In this document: positions 44,250 to 53,341 of the stretch, one piece after another
How the letters are laid out: each line of letters begins with the position of its first letter
Numbering within the stretch: the stretch's first letter is position 1
NCBI RefSeq assembly: GCF_011065895.1
Contig: NZ_JAALCR010000005.1
Span: 280,048-344,047 of the forward strand
Source: Paludisphaera rhizosphaerae
GTDB taxonomy: Bacteria; Planctomycetota; Planctomycetia; Isosphaerales; Isosphaeraceae
Length of the DNA stretch: 64,000 bases
Reading direction: 5' to 3'
Made by a program: the position numbers and the translations under genes
Notes under the pieces: generated by a model
Databases searched by the model: none
What the model was told of the DNA's origin: nothing
What the model saw: only the letters and a program-made list of their open reading frames with translations

Positions 44250-44567
44250 ATGTACGCTGTTTTTGAAGACGGTTCCCACCAGTATCGCGTTCAGGAAGGC
44301 GACTTCGTCCGGGTCGATCGCCGCCAGGGCCAGGTCGGCGACGAGCTGATCTTCGGCAAGGTGCTGCTCATCGCCGGCGACGGCGAGCCCACCGTCGGCG
44401 AGCCCGTCATCGACGGCGCCAAGGTCACGGCCAAGATCGTCGACCACTTCCGCACCAAGAAGATCATCATCCAGAAATTCCGCCGCCGCAAGAACATGCG
44501 TCGCCGCCGCGGACACCGTCAGCACTACACGACGGTCCAGATCACCAGCGTGGCGAAGGCCTCCTGA
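44250..44567 (+). CDS. rplU: 50S ribosomal protein L21
   Basis: 105 residues, the normal length. MYAVFEDGSHQYRVQEGDFV opens the protein, then GDELIFGKVLLIAGDG, and the conserved basic end KIIIQKFRRRKNMRRRRGHR followed by QHYTTVQI, a 23S rRNA-binding region. L21 assembles in the large subunit. The usual partner rpmA (L27) is not downstream; instead a strong terminator follows after 22 bp. AGGAG lies 14 nt before the ATG, a longer spacing than usual. Confidence 0.95.
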   Translation: MYAVFEDGSHQYRVQEGDFVRVDRRQGQVGDELIFGKVLLIAGDGEPTVGEPVIDGAKVTAKIVDHFRTKKIIIQKFRRRKNMRRRRGHRQHYTTVQITSVAKAS

Positions 44568-44589
44568 TCGGATCGGATTCTCGATCACT

Positions 44590-44615
44590 AGCCCGCGCCC
44601 CGCGCGGGCTTTTTT
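44590..44615 (+). terminator. Rho-independent terminator of rplU
   Basis: AGCCCGCGC and GCGCGGGCT form a perfect 9-bp stem with a CCC loop, followed by six T. This is a textbook intrinsic terminator and shows that rplU is transcribed on its own. Confidence 0.9.
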
Positions 44616-44635
44616 GCGCGCTTGGATCTAATCCT

Positions 44636-44730
44636 GGGTGCCATGTCCACGCTTGCGTGGGCATGCGATCGGCGATGGTCTCGCGAACCTTCCTAGCCTG
44701 TTCATGGCCACAAGCGTGGCCATGGCACTC
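44636..44730 (+). repeat. Family B REP-like double-hairpin repeat, copy B2 (upstream of RAYT)
   Basis: 95 bp, beginning GGGTGCCATG and ending CATGGCACTC. The left hairpin pairs CCACGC with GCGTGG, and the right hairpin (CATGGCCAC/GTGGCCATG) is nearly perfect. The middle contains CGATCGGCGATGG. It lies about 110 bp before the transposase start, in opposite orientation to B3. Confidence 0.85.
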
Positions 44731-44841
44731 ATTTGCGGATTTCCTGACGAGTTGCCCCCTGGGGTCAGCGATCAGCTTGTGATGCCGTCTGTCCCTAATT
44801 GATGGATCACGCCCAATCCATCACCTACGCTCATCTATGAG

Positions 44842-45438
44842 ATGGGCGACCAATCGTCGGGCTCAACTTGGCCTCGTCGCAAACGCTGTCGCCGCTGCGA
44901 CGAGCCGGGGCATGCCCATGCCCTGACTTTTTCCTGCTTTGGAAGACAGCCATTCCTGGCTGCGGATCGCTCTCGGCTTTGGATGATCGAGGCCATCGAA
45001 GCCGCCCGCGACTCTCACCGGTTCCATCTCTGGGCTTACGTGCTCATGCCCGAGCACGTCCACCTGCTGATCTACCCGATTACCACTGAGTATTCGATTG
45101 GGGCGGTGCTCACCAGCCTTAAACAACCCGTCGCGAAGCGGGCGCTCCTCTTCGTTCGCCAGAACGCGCCGGATTTTCTGCCTCGGATGCTTGATCGTCA
45201 GCCCAACGGCAAAGAGTCGCATAGGTTCTGGCAACGTGGCGGCGGTTACGACCGTAACGCCTGGGAACCCCGGTCTGTCTGGGAGATGATCGACTATATC
45301 CACGCCAACCCCGTTCGGCGGGGCCTGTGCGATCGCCCCGAGGATTGGGAATGGTCCAGTGCGAGCGGCTATATGGGCAGTGAATCGCCACGACTACGCC
45401 TGGACCTCTCGTCGCTCCCCGAGGATCCCCGTCGCTAA
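44842..45438 (+). CDS. REP-associated tyrosine transposase (RAYT), Y1/IS200-like
   Basis: 198 residues. The HUH-type metal site is PEHVHLLIYP (His72 and His74), and the catalytic Tyr lies in DYIHANPVRRGLCDRPEDW (Tyr152), a segment diagnostic of RAYT/Y1_Tnp proteins. WQRGGGYDRN is also typical. RAYTs cut and join single-stranded DNA at REP hairpins and are usually single-copy and domesticated. Here two inverted copies of the family B repeat flank the gene (44636-44730 and 45481-45577), as expected for a REP/RAYT locus. No strong ribosome binding site is seen at the ATG. Confidence 0.85.
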   Translation: MGDQSSGSTWPRRKRCRRCDEPGHAHALTFSCFGRQPFLAADRSRLWMIEAIEAARDSHRFHLWAYVLMPEHVHLLIYPITTEYSIGAVLTSLKQPVAKRALLFVRQNAPDFLPRMLDRQPNGKESHRFWQRGGGYDRNAWEPRSVWEMIDYIHANPVRRGLCDRPEDWEWSSASGYMGSESPRLRLDLSSLPEDPRR

Positions 45439-46015
45439 ATGACTTTCCTATAAACGACTTGTGGAAATGGGTTCGACCTTGGGTGCCATGGCCACGCTTG
45501 CGTGGCCATGAACCGGCATGGGACTCCGCAAAACCGTCGCCGATCGCATGGCCACGCAAGCGTGGCCATGGCACCCAGGGTTTTTTTCCTGAGTGTGAGG
45601 GATGGAATCGGCCACCAACCGTCTTTAACGCCTCTGCCGTCCGCGCCTGGATCCCATCCCTGATTTGGGTCCTTTTTTACGCGCCCTTCACATCCCTGCG
45701 CGCAATGATTTCGCTGCCGAGTCGTGGAGCGAAGAACCAACGCCAGGGAACTGCCGAGGTCGTCTCCCATCTGGGGGAGCCTACTCCCGCTTCGTCGCGA
45801 ACATCTCGGGCCCGGCGGATGCCGTCCCGAGGGTGCGTCCTAGAATTGGGCGCGCCGACTCTCAAGTTCCGCGAAACGCACGCCGACTTCTAGGTCAGCG
45901 GGGCATGAACATCTGGACTGGTGGACGTACGGTCGATAGTATAGGGGGCGCGCTGGCCGACGGTCGGCTCGTTCCTCTCGCCGATCGAAGTCCGATCGTC
46001 CCTGGGGAGTGTAAG
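45439..46015. other. Region between RAYT and nrdJ with repeat B3
   Basis: About 580 bp. It contains copy B3 and a leader before nrdJ. The frame of nrdJ is open upstream of its start but has no start signal or homologous sequence. No cobalamin riboswitch box was recognised here. Confidence 0.5.
45481..45577 (-). repeat. Family B REP-like double-hairpin repeat, copy B3 (downstream of RAYT)
   Basis: 97 bp. Both hairpins are perfect: CATGGCCACGC and GCGTGGCCATG with TT or AA loops, framed by GGGTGC and GCACCC. Its reverse complement aligns with B2 across the middle (CGATCGGCGACGG). A run of seven T follows 4 bp after the end (45581-45587), so the right arm may also help to end RAYT transcription. 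Confidence 0.9.
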
Positions 46016-49000
46016 ATGGCGAACGCAGGAAGACGGGAGGGGGCAACCTCCGTGGAACAGCATCAGCCCGAGGGAGTGGCTAAGGCTAAGGATCTGGCCA
46101 AGGGTCGCTCCGGGATGGTGGTCCCGCGCGTGTTCAGCACGGAGGGGGTCAGCCCGTTCGACGAGGTCGAGTGGGACTTCCGGTCGGCGGCCATCAAAGA
46201 TGAGAAGGGGCGGGCGATCTTCGAGCAGGTCGACTGCGAGATCCCCAGGTCGTGGAGCCAGCTCGCCACCAACGTCGTGGTGAGCAAGTACTTCTACGGC
46301 GACATATCCGGCGGCAACGGCTCCCCGGCCGACGGCAAGCGCGAGTACTCCGTCCGGCAGTTGGTCGACCGCGTCACGCGGACGATCGCCGACTGGGGTC
46401 GCGAGGACGGCTACTTCGCCTCCGACGACGACGCGGCGAAGTTCTACGACGAGCTTTCCGCCCTCTGCCTGAATCAGTATGGGTCGTTCAACTCGCCCGT
46501 CTGGTTCAACGTGGGGTTGTTCCACTCGTACGGCATCGCCGGCCCGGCGAACAACTGGCGGTGGGACGAGGAGACCCGCACGATCGTCGCCGCCGCCAAC
46601 GCGTACGAGACGCCCCAGTCGTCCGCCTGCTTCATCCAGAGCGTCTCCGACGACATGGACGGCATCATGCGGCTCGCGCACAGCGAGGCCATGCTGTTCA
46701 AGTTCGGCTCGGGGACGGGGACGGACCTCTCCACCCTGCGGTCCAGCCGCGAGAAGCTCGCCGGCGGCGGCAAGCCGTCGGGTCCGGTCAGCTTCATGCG
46801 GGTGTACGACGCTGTCGCCAGCGTGGTGAAGTCGGGCGGCAAGACCCGTCGCGCCGCCAAGATGCAGACCCTCAAGATCTGGCACCCGGACGTCCTCGAA
46901 TTCATCGAGTGCAAGATCAAGGAAGAGGCCAAGGCCCAGGCCCTCATCAAGCAGGGCTATGAGGCCAACTTCAACGGCGAGGCGTATAGCTCGGTCCTCT
47001 TCCAGAACGCCAACCTCTCCGTCCGCTGCTCCGACGCGTTCCTCGACGCGGCCGAGAAGGACGGCGAGTGGACCACCAAGGCCGTCCTCTCCGGTCGGCC
47101 GATGGACACCTACAGCGCCAAGATGCTCCTCGACCGGATCTCCGAGGGGACCTGGCTCTGCGGCGACCCCGGCGTCCAGTATGAAGACACCATCCAGCGC
47201 TGGCACACCTGCCCCAACACCGCGCCGATCAACTCGTCGAACCCCTGCTCCGAGTACATGTTCGTCGACGACAGCGCGTGCAACCTGGCCTCGCTGAACC
47301 TCGTCCGGTTCGTGGACGCCGACGGCGCCTTCGACGTCGAGCGGTTCCGCGCCGCCGTGCGGGTCTTCATCACGGCGCAGGAAATTCTGGTCGACCACGC
47401 CAGCTATCCGACGCAGAAGATCGCCGCCAACAGCCACAAGTTCCGGCCGCTGGGCCTGGGCTACGCCAACCTGGGCAGCATGCTGATGTCGGCCGGCCTG
47501 CCGTACGACTCCGAGGAAGGCCGGGCGGTCGCCGCGGCGATCACCGCCGTCATGCACGGCCAGGCGTACCTCACCAGCGCTGAGCACGCCGGGCGCGTCG
47601 GCGCGTTCGACGGCTTCGCCATCAACCGCGAGCCGATGCTCAACGTGATGGGGATGCACCGCGACGCCGCCTACAAGATCGACGAGAAGGCTCCGGAGGC
47701 CATCCGGACCGCCGCTCACCGGATCTGGGACGAGTGCCTGGAGGTCGGCCGGGCCAACGGGTTCCGCAACAGCCAGGTGACCGTGCTGGCGCCGACGGGC
47801 ACCATCGCGTTCATGATGGACTGCGACACCACCGGCATCGAGCCCGACATCGCCCTGGTGAAGTACAAGCTGCTGGCTGGCGGCGGCATGCTCAAGATCG
47901 TCAACCGGACCGTCCCCTCGGCCCTGCGGAAGCTCGGCTACGACGAGCCCGAGATCCGAGGCGTGCTCGACTACATCGACGCCCACGACACGATCGAGGG
48001 CGCTCCGGGCCTGAAGGACGAGCACCTCTCGATCTTCGACTGCGCCTTCGCCCCGCCGCAAGGGGGCCGGAGCATCCACTACCTGGGCCACCTCCGGATG
48101 ATGGCGGCCGTCCAGCCGTTCCTCTCGGGTGCGATCTCCAAGACGTGCAACCTCCCCAACGAGGCCACGATCGAGGACATCCGCGAGACGTACCTGGAAG
48201 GCTGGAAGCTCGGCCTCAAGGCCCTGGCCATCTACCGCGACGGCTCCAAGGGGAGCCAGCCGGTCTCCACCAAGAGCGAGGAGAAGTCGGCCGAGGCGTC
48301 CAAGGCCGCCGAAGCCGCCCCCGCCCCGGCTCCCACGCCGGTCGTGGTCGCGGTTGAATCCCTGAAGCCCGCCGCGGCTCCGGTGACGACGACCATCGTG
48401 GCCAAGCCCCGGCGCGAGCGGCTGCCGCACACGCGGCGGAGCATCACGCACAAGTTCGACATCCAGGGGCACGAGGGCTACATCAACGTCGGCTTCTATC
48501 CCGACGGCCGCCCCGGCGAACTGTTCATCACGATGGCGAAGGAAGGCTCGACCATCGGCGGCCTGATGGACGTCCTTGGGACGTCGATCTCGATCGGCCT
48601 GCAGTACGGCGTGCCGCTTGAGGTGTTCGTCAACAAGTTCGCTCACAGCCGATTCGAGCCGGCCGGGTTCACCAAGAACCAGGACATCCCGATCGCCAAG
48701 AGCATCGCCGACTACATCTTCCGATGGCTCGGCATGGAGTTCATCGACGGCTACCGCGAAGCCAACTCCCCCAACCGGGGAGGCTACGAGGAGCCCGCGG
48801 CCAAGCCGGCCGCCGTCGAGGCTTCGGCCGCTCCCGTGCTGAAGGTGAACGGACACCGCTCAGCCACGATGGCGGACCTGGAGCACGCCGAGGCCGTTCT
48901 GGGGACCGCGCCAGCCAAGCAACCGGCGAGTCAGCCCCATGTGATCGCCGCGGACGCCAGCCTGAACGTGCAGGACCAGCAGTTCGCCTCGTTCCAGAGC

Positions 49001-49096
49001 GACGCCCCGGCCTGCGACAACTGCGGCGCCCTGACCGTCCGCTGCGGAACCTGCTACCGCTGCTTCAACTGCGGCAACAGCATGGGCTGCTCCTGA
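46016..49096 (+). CDS. nrdJ: Vitamin B12-dependent (class II) ribonucleoside-diphosphate reductase
   Basis: 1026 residues from ATG 46016, with GGGGAG about 7 nt upstream. It reduces ribonucleotides to deoxyribonucleotides using adenosylcobalamin and so works with or without oxygen. Visible landmarks are the first redox Cys in SSACFIQS (about 204), NPCSEYMF (about 408) with the radical-site Cys and Glu, and a C-terminal TSCPD domain (about 805-910). The end has a Cys-rich ribbon, DNCGALTVRCGTCYRC followed by FNCGNSMGCS, likely the thioredoxin-linked redox or zinc site. An Ala/Pro-rich linker (about 745-800) joins the halves. The gene stands alone. Confidence 0.93.
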   Translation: MANAGRREGATSVEQHQPEGVAKAKDLAKGRSGMVVPRVFSTEGVSPFDEVEWDFRSAAIKDEKGRAIFEQVDCEIPRSWSQLATNVVVSKYFYGDISGGNGSPADGKREYSVRQLVDRVTRTIADWGREDGYFASDDDAAKFYDELSALCLNQYGSFNSPVWFNVGLFHSYGIAGPANNWRWDEETRTIVAAANAYETPQSSACFIQSVSDDMDGIMRLAHSEAMLFKFGSGTGTDLSTLRSSREKLAGGGKPSGPVSFMRVYDAVASVVKSGGKTRRAAKMQTLKIWHPDVLEFIECKIKEEAKAQALIKQGYEANFNGEAYSSVLFQNANLSVRCSDAFLDAAEKDGEWTTKAVLSGRPMDTYSAKMLLDRISEGTWLCGDPGVQYEDTIQRWHTCPNTAPINSSNPCSEYMFVDDSACNLASLNLVRFVDADGAFDVERFRAAVRVFITAQEILVDHASYPTQKIAANSHKFRPLGLGYANLGSMLMSAGLPYDSEEGRAVAAAITAVMHGQAYLTSAEHAGRVGAFDGFAINREPMLNVMGMHRDAAYKIDEKAPEAIRTAAHRIWDECLEVGRANGFRNSQVTVLAPTGTIAFMMDCDTTGIEPDIALVKYKLLAGGGMLKIVNRTVPSALRKLGYDEPEIRGVLDYIDAHDTIEGAPGLKDEHLSIFDCAFAPPQGGRSIHYLGHLRMMAAVQPFLSGAISKTCNLPNEATIEDIRETYLEGWKLGLKALAIYRDGSKGSQPVSTKSEEKSAEASKAAEAAPAPAPTPVVVAVESLKPAAAPVTTTIVAKPRRERLPHTRRSITHKFDIQGHEGYINVGFYPDGRPGELFITMAKEGSTIGGLMDVLGTSISIGLQYGVPLEVFVNKFAHSRFEPAGFTKNQDIPIAKSIADYIFRWLGMEFIDGYREANSPNRGGYEEPAAKPAAVEASAAPVLKVNGHRSATMADLEHAEAVLGTAPAKQPASQPHVIAADASLNVQDQQFASFQSDAPACDNCGALTVRCGTCYRCFNCGNSMGCS

Positions 49097-49129
49097 TCTC
49101 GAACGATCGTCGATGAGACGAATCCCGCG

Positions 49130-49160
49130 GGGCCGTCGCCTTTCCAACAGGCGGCGGCCC
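49130..49160. terminator. Hairpin after nrdJ, probable terminator
   Basis: GGGCCGTCGCC and GGCGGCGGCCC pair over 11 bp with one G-T wobble and a TTTCCAACA loop. It is followed by TTCGTCG, a weak T tract. It lies between convergent genes and could act both ways. Confidence 0.5.
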
Positions 49161-49192
49161 TTCGTCGTTCGAAGGGCGTCCCGTCGATCAGA

Positions 49193-49390
49193 TCAGCCGG
49201 CCGAGGGTTCCTCGGCGGCCTTCGGCTCGGCCTTGCGGCCCAGCACTGCGCCGAAGGTCGACTTGACCAGGCCGACGCACCATCGTATCGAGTTCTTGCC
49301 CATCATCAGCACCACGCCCAGAATCGTGGCTATGATGGACGTCGCCGGCAGCACGGTTTCCGGGCCGAAATACGCGAACAGAGGCGTCAT
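49193..49390 (-). CDS. Small membrane protein, unknown function
   Basis: 65 residues. ATG 49390 is chosen because AAGGAGGA lies directly upstream, one of the strongest ribosome binding sites in the window. The N-terminus MTPLFAYFGPETVLPATSII begins a single long helix (TSIIATILGVVLMMGKN), followed by a charged C-terminus (GRKAEPKAAEEP). Similar short proteins occur in planctomycetes without assigned function. The strong site implies high translation. Confidence 0.6.
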   Translation of the reverse strand: MTPLFAYFGPETVLPATSIIATILGVVLMMGKNSIRWCVGLVKSTFGAVLGRKAEPKAAEEPSAG

Positions 49391-49572
49391 ACCGCATCCT
49401 CCTTGAATGACGAGATGATCGAGGGAGGCGGGCGGAAGCGCGCGCTGTTTGGATTCGCCGCGTCCCGCTTGCTCAAGATGTGGGCCGGGATTACAACCGA
49501 AACCCACGATCGCCGCAAGGCGGTCTGACGGCTCTCCCGCCTTAAAACACCTTCCTGAAAGGTTTTTCAGCC

Positions 49573-50505
49573 ATGACTTTACACCCCGCGACGCTCGGGA
49601 TCGGGCTACTCGCCCTGGTCGGGTCGGCCCTTCCGTGGACCTCGGCGCGGGCCTTCGAGGAACCCCCGCTCAAGGCGGCGGCCGTGCTCGACGTCTGGCC
49701 CGGCCCAGCGCCCGGCGAGGTGGGGAAGATCGAGGAAGAGAAGTTCATGGACCCGCCGACGTCCCCCGTCAAACGCCTGGGGAACGTCTCGCACCCCACG
49801 CTGACGGTCTACCGACCGGCACCGGAGAAGGACACCGGCGCGGCCGTGGTGATCTGCCCTGGCGGCGGCTACTACATCCTGGCCATGGACCTGGAAGGGG
49901 ACGAGGTCGCCGCCTGGCTGAACTCGATCGGCGTCACCGGCATCGTGCTGAAGTACCGCGTCCCTCGCCGCGAAGGCACGCCCCCGGAGAAGAAGCCGAT
50001 CCAGCCCCTGATGGACGTCCAGCGCGCGGTCAAGCTCGTGCGGAGCAAGGCCGCTGAATGGAAGATCGACCCGAACCGGATCGGCGTCCTGGGCTTCTCC
50101 GCCGGAGGCCATCTCTCGGCCGCGGCCTCGACCCGTTTCGACGAGCCCGTCTACCCCCAGACCGACGACGTCGACAAGAAGCAGAGCGCCCGCCCGGACT
50201 TCGCCGTCCTGATCTACCCCGGCGGTATGGAAGACCGCAACGAAGCCGACAACCCCCTGCTCCGCGTCACCTCAAAGACGCCGCCGATGTTCCTGGCCCA
50301 CGCCGGCGACGACAAGGTCAGCCCGCTCAACAGCGTCTCGATGTACACCGCCCTCAAACAGGCCGGCGTCCCTGCTGAGCTGCACGTCTACGCGACCGGC
50401 GGCCACGGCTTCGGTCTCCGCCCCAGCCCCAACGCCTGCTCCACCTGGCCGAAGCGCTGCGAGGAGTGGATGACGGCCATGAAGTTGCTGACGCCGAAAT
50501 CCTAA
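49573..50505 (+). CDS. Exported alpha/beta-hydrolase, acetyl-xylan or feruloyl esterase-like
   Basis: 310 residues with a signal peptide (about 1-27). The oxyanion region is VVICPGGGYYILAMD (about 91-105), the nucleophile is in GVLGFSAGGHLSA (Ser near 179), and the acid and His are in FLAHAGDDKVSPL and TGGHGFGLRPS. This matches the BD-FAE/Axe-like family that removes acetyl or feruloyl groups from xylan side chains. It fits a plant-polysaccharide degrader with the PL11 lyase. A spacing of 134 bp separates it from the next same-strand gene. Confidence 0.8.
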   Translation: MTLHPATLGIGLLALVGSALPWTSARAFEEPPLKAAAVLDVWPGPAPGEVGKIEEEKFMDPPTSPVKRLGNVSHPTLTVYRPAPEKDTGAAVVICPGGGYYILAMDLEGDEVAAWLNSIGVTGIVLKYRVPRREGTPPEKKPIQPLMDVQRAVKLVRSKAAEWKIDPNRIGVLGFSAGGHLSAAASTRFDEPVYPQTDDVDKKQSARPDFAVLIYPGGMEDRNEADNPLLRVTSKTPPMFLAHAGDDKVSPLNSVSMYTALKQAGVPAELHVYATGGHGFGLRPSPNACSTWPKRCEEWMTAMKLLTPKS

Positions 50506-50638
50506 GCCCTCATCGCCTGCGTTATGCTCGCGGCCGCAAGGCTCGGCTTCGCAGGCGCTCCTTGAGGAGCCGAAAGGCGGGTCGTATCTTCGGCCCGCGG
50601 GACGAAGGACGAAGTGGAACGAGGATCGGGGCCGCGAC

Positions 50639-53296
50639 ATGGCGTATCGGTTGATGTTGCTCCTGGCGATGACCGCCTGGGAGCCGGACGGGGAGTCTCT
50701 GGTTGGATATCGACGGGGGCCGGCCAGCATGACCGGCCCCTGCGATCGGCGCGAGGCCGTCGAACCCGTCTGGGTCTACGCCTATCCAAGGCTCAAACTG
50801 AGATACCGTGCGTCGGGGACGCTTGGCGGAGACGCCGCCGTTCTGACGCTCGCCCCGGGGAGCGTCGGGCCGGTGACGCCGGGAGCGACGAACCCGGAGA
50901 ACCCGTTCGTCGCCGGCCAGCCGGTCGTGGCGGTTCGGTCGAGCGACCTGAAGACCGACGGCGAGAGCCATACGCTTGAAGTCGACCTCCGCGGCAAGAT
51001 GCGGACTCCCCAGATCCACGAGTTGAGATACACCCTCCCAGAAGGCGCCAGGCTCGACCTGGAGGAACTGACCTTCGTCGGCGGGCCGGAACTCCTCCCC
51101 ACGGATCCGCCCAAGCTCCCTTCGGACGTGGTCGCGTGGGGCGTTGAGGCTCCCGTCGCGGCTGACGCCTGGCGAGGGACGACGATGCGAGGCGAGGAGA
51201 CAATCCGAATCGTCGGCGCCCCACGCGCGGGCGGCGCGTTCTACCTAACGATCGCGCCGCACTTCGCCAACGTCCGGGAGTTCGCGGCCGGCGTCCCCGC
51301 CGATAAGATCCGCGTGAAGGAGAGTCGAGAGACGGCCGACGTGACGGTCCGCCTGATTTACAAGGACGGCGGCTGGGAGGAACAGTACCCGCTCTCGATC
51401 GCTGAGCGTCGGCATGTCCTGACGAACCGATCCCCCGCCCTCTACGCGTTGGAGTTGGACCGCGGACGCCCGCTAGCGGCCGTCGAACTGTACGACCGCA
51501 GCCCGCACGTCCAGTTGTTCGTCGCCGCCGGAGGAGTCTCGGACGCCCCGCCGCCGACCTCCCTGGAATCGCTCCCCGTTCTGAAAGCTCCCCAAAAGCG
51601 GAACGAGGCCGCCGCGCCGGCCGAGGCGTCGCTGAGTTACCGAATCGCCGGGGCGCCCGAGGGCGCCGTCGCGGCCGACCTGGTCGAGTCGACCGTGGCC
51701 GGCGGCCGGCGCGCGACGCTGGCGTTGAAGAACGGCGGAACGAAGGCGCTGGACCTCACGGTGACGTTTCCCCAGGCGACCGTCCAGGTCTCGGACGATC
51801 CCAGGGACGTCGCCTACCTGTTTCCCCGCCGAGGGACCGTGATCTCCACTGAGGAGCGGACGCTGGAGGCTCCGTACAACGCCGCCTTCCCGCTCCAGTT
51901 CCTCGACGTCTTCGCCCCGGAGGCGAATCGCGGCGCGGCGGTCGTCGTGTGCGACGTCGAGGGACGCGACAAGACCTTCCGCCTCAAAAAGACGGACGCG
52001 AAGGTCGCTGCGGAGGTCGACCATCGCGTCCACCTGGAGCCCGGCGAATCATGGCGGGCCCCCGAGGTCCGGATCGCGTTCCATAGCGGCGATTGGCGCG
52101 AAGGCTTCTCGGCGTATCGCGATTGGCTGGCGACGTGGTACAGGCCCGTCGGCCCCCGCCCCGCCTGGCTCCGCTCCGCGTTCTGGACCCGCCGGGACTA
52201 CCCTGTCGGCGGCACGGGCAAGCTGTTCGACGTGAAGGCGGGCCGCTACACGTTCGACGCCTTGATCGAGGACGGCCGGGCCTTCGGAGGGATCGACTTC
52301 ATCGACGTCTCCGGCTGGGCGATGTCCGAATCCGTAGGACGGGTCGGCGACTATCCCATTGAACTGGGAGGGGTCGCGGACCTCGCCCGGAACATTCGCG
52401 AAGCCCGCGATCGCGGCGTCCCCACGGGGCTCTACTTCGAGGGATATCTGATCGACAAGCGATCGGCGGTCGGGAAAGCCCAGGAGGGCCGCTGGCAGTT
52501 GATCGACCAGAACGGAAAAGGCCTCTGGTGGGCCGGCGGCGAGGCCACCGAATTCTACGCCTGCCCCTACATGCCGGAATGGCGAAGCTATCTGTCGCGA
52601 CGGGTCGCCCAGGTCGCGGCGGACGTGGGCGCGGCGGGGGTCTACCTGGATGAGTTCGGCTTCGGCGGCAAGCGGTGCTTCGCCACGACCCACGGCCATC
52701 CCCCGGGAGTCGATACGCTTCGCGGCGAGATCGAGACCGCGGCCGCCGTCCGCCGCGAGCTGGAAGCGTCGGGCGTCGGCGAGACGATCCTTTACATCGA
52801 GGAGACACCCCCCGACGCCGCCGCCCCCTACTTCGACGCCGCTCTCTGCTACGCGCTGCCGCTCACCGACGTCCGACAGTCGCCGCTCAAGTTGAACCTC
52901 TCGCGGTTCGCGTTCCCGGACATCCGGCTCTGGGACATGGTCTCGCTCGGCATCGACCCTCGCGCATTCGCCGCCGAGGACTTCCGCCTGTCGCTCTGGC
53001 ACGGCAACGGGCTGTGGTTGAAGGGGCACGCTCAGACCTGGTACGGCGAGAAGCTGCTCGCCTGGATCCAGAAGGCCGGTTCGCTCTTGCACGAGCACGC
53101 CGAGGCCTTCGCCGGCCCCGCCGAACCGCTCGTGGATTCTCCCCATCCCGCGGTCTTCATCAACCGCTTCGGGAAGGGGCCGAAGACCGTGCACACCCTG
53201 TTCAACGCATCCTATCGAACCGCCCGCTTCTCGTTCGAGGGCCGCGACTTCGTCCTCGCCCCTCGCGATGTGGCCGTGGCCGCGCCGTCGCAGTGA
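50639..53296 (+). CDS. DUF6259-like, glycoside-hydrolase-fold protein
   Basis: 885 residues. No clear signal peptide beyond a short hydrophobic start (MAYRLMLLLAMTAW). The N-terminal 450 residues are beta-rich. From about 500 on, a TIM-barrel-like region has GGIDFIDVSGWAMSESVGR (near 545), GVPTGLYFEGYLIDKRS and GAAGVYLDEFGFGGKR, an Asp-Glu pair that could be catalytic. This pattern is found in DUF6259 proteins, thought to be glycoside hydrolases. The assignment is by pattern only; the substrate is unknown. It sits between an esterase and a sulfatase-like gene, suggesting glycan processing. Confidence 0.6.
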   Translation: MAYRLMLLLAMTAWEPDGESLVGYRRGPASMTGPCDRREAVEPVWVYAYPRLKLRYRASGTLGGDAAVLTLAPGSVGPVTPGATNPENPFVAGQPVVAVRSSDLKTDGESHTLEVDLRGKMRTPQIHELRYTLPEGARLDLEELTFVGGPELLPTDPPKLPSDVVAWGVEAPVAADAWRGTTMRGEETIRIVGAPRAGGAFYLTIAPHFANVREFAAGVPADKIRVKESRETADVTVRLIYKDGGWEEQYPLSIAERRHVLTNRSPALYALELDRGRPLAAVELYDRSPHVQLFVAAGGVSDAPPPTSLESLPVLKAPQKRNEAAAPAEASLSYRIAGAPEGAVAADLVESTVAGGRRATLALKNGGTKALDLTVTFPQATVQVSDDPRDVAYLFPRRGTVISTEERTLEAPYNAAFPLQFLDVFAPEANRGAAVVVCDVEGRDKTFRLKKTDAKVAAEVDHRVHLEPGESWRAPEVRIAFHSGDWREGFSAYRDWLATWYRPVGPRPAWLRSAFWTRRDYPVGGTGKLFDVKAGRYTFDALIEDGRAFGGIDFIDVSGWAMSESVGRVGDYPIELGGVADLARNIREARDRGVPTGLYFEGYLIDKRSAVGKAQEGRWQLIDQNGKGLWWAGGEATEFYACPYMPEWRSYLSRRVAQVAADVGAAGVYLDEFGFGGKRCFATTHGHPPGVDTLRGEIETAAAVRRELEASGVGETILYIEETPPDAAAPYFDAALCYALPLTDVRQSPLKLNLSRFAFPDIRLWDMVSLGIDPRAFAAEDFRLSLWHGNGLWLKGHAQTWYGEKLLAWIQKAGSLLHEHAEAFAGPAEPLVDSPHPAVFINRFGKGPKTVHTLFNASYRTARFSFEGRDFVLAPRDVAVAAPSQ

Positions 53297-53341
53297 AGCA
53301 GGACAGGCGCGACCACGCTGAGAATCCGGTGAGCTTCTGGC

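Noticed and set aside
45665..46015. In-frame extension upstream of nrdJ
   Set aside because: No conserved sequence before residue 1 of the chosen start, and GGGGAG supports 46016.
45578..46015. Cobalamin riboswitch before nrdJ
   Set aside because: No B12-box-like conserved segment or matching fold was recognised.
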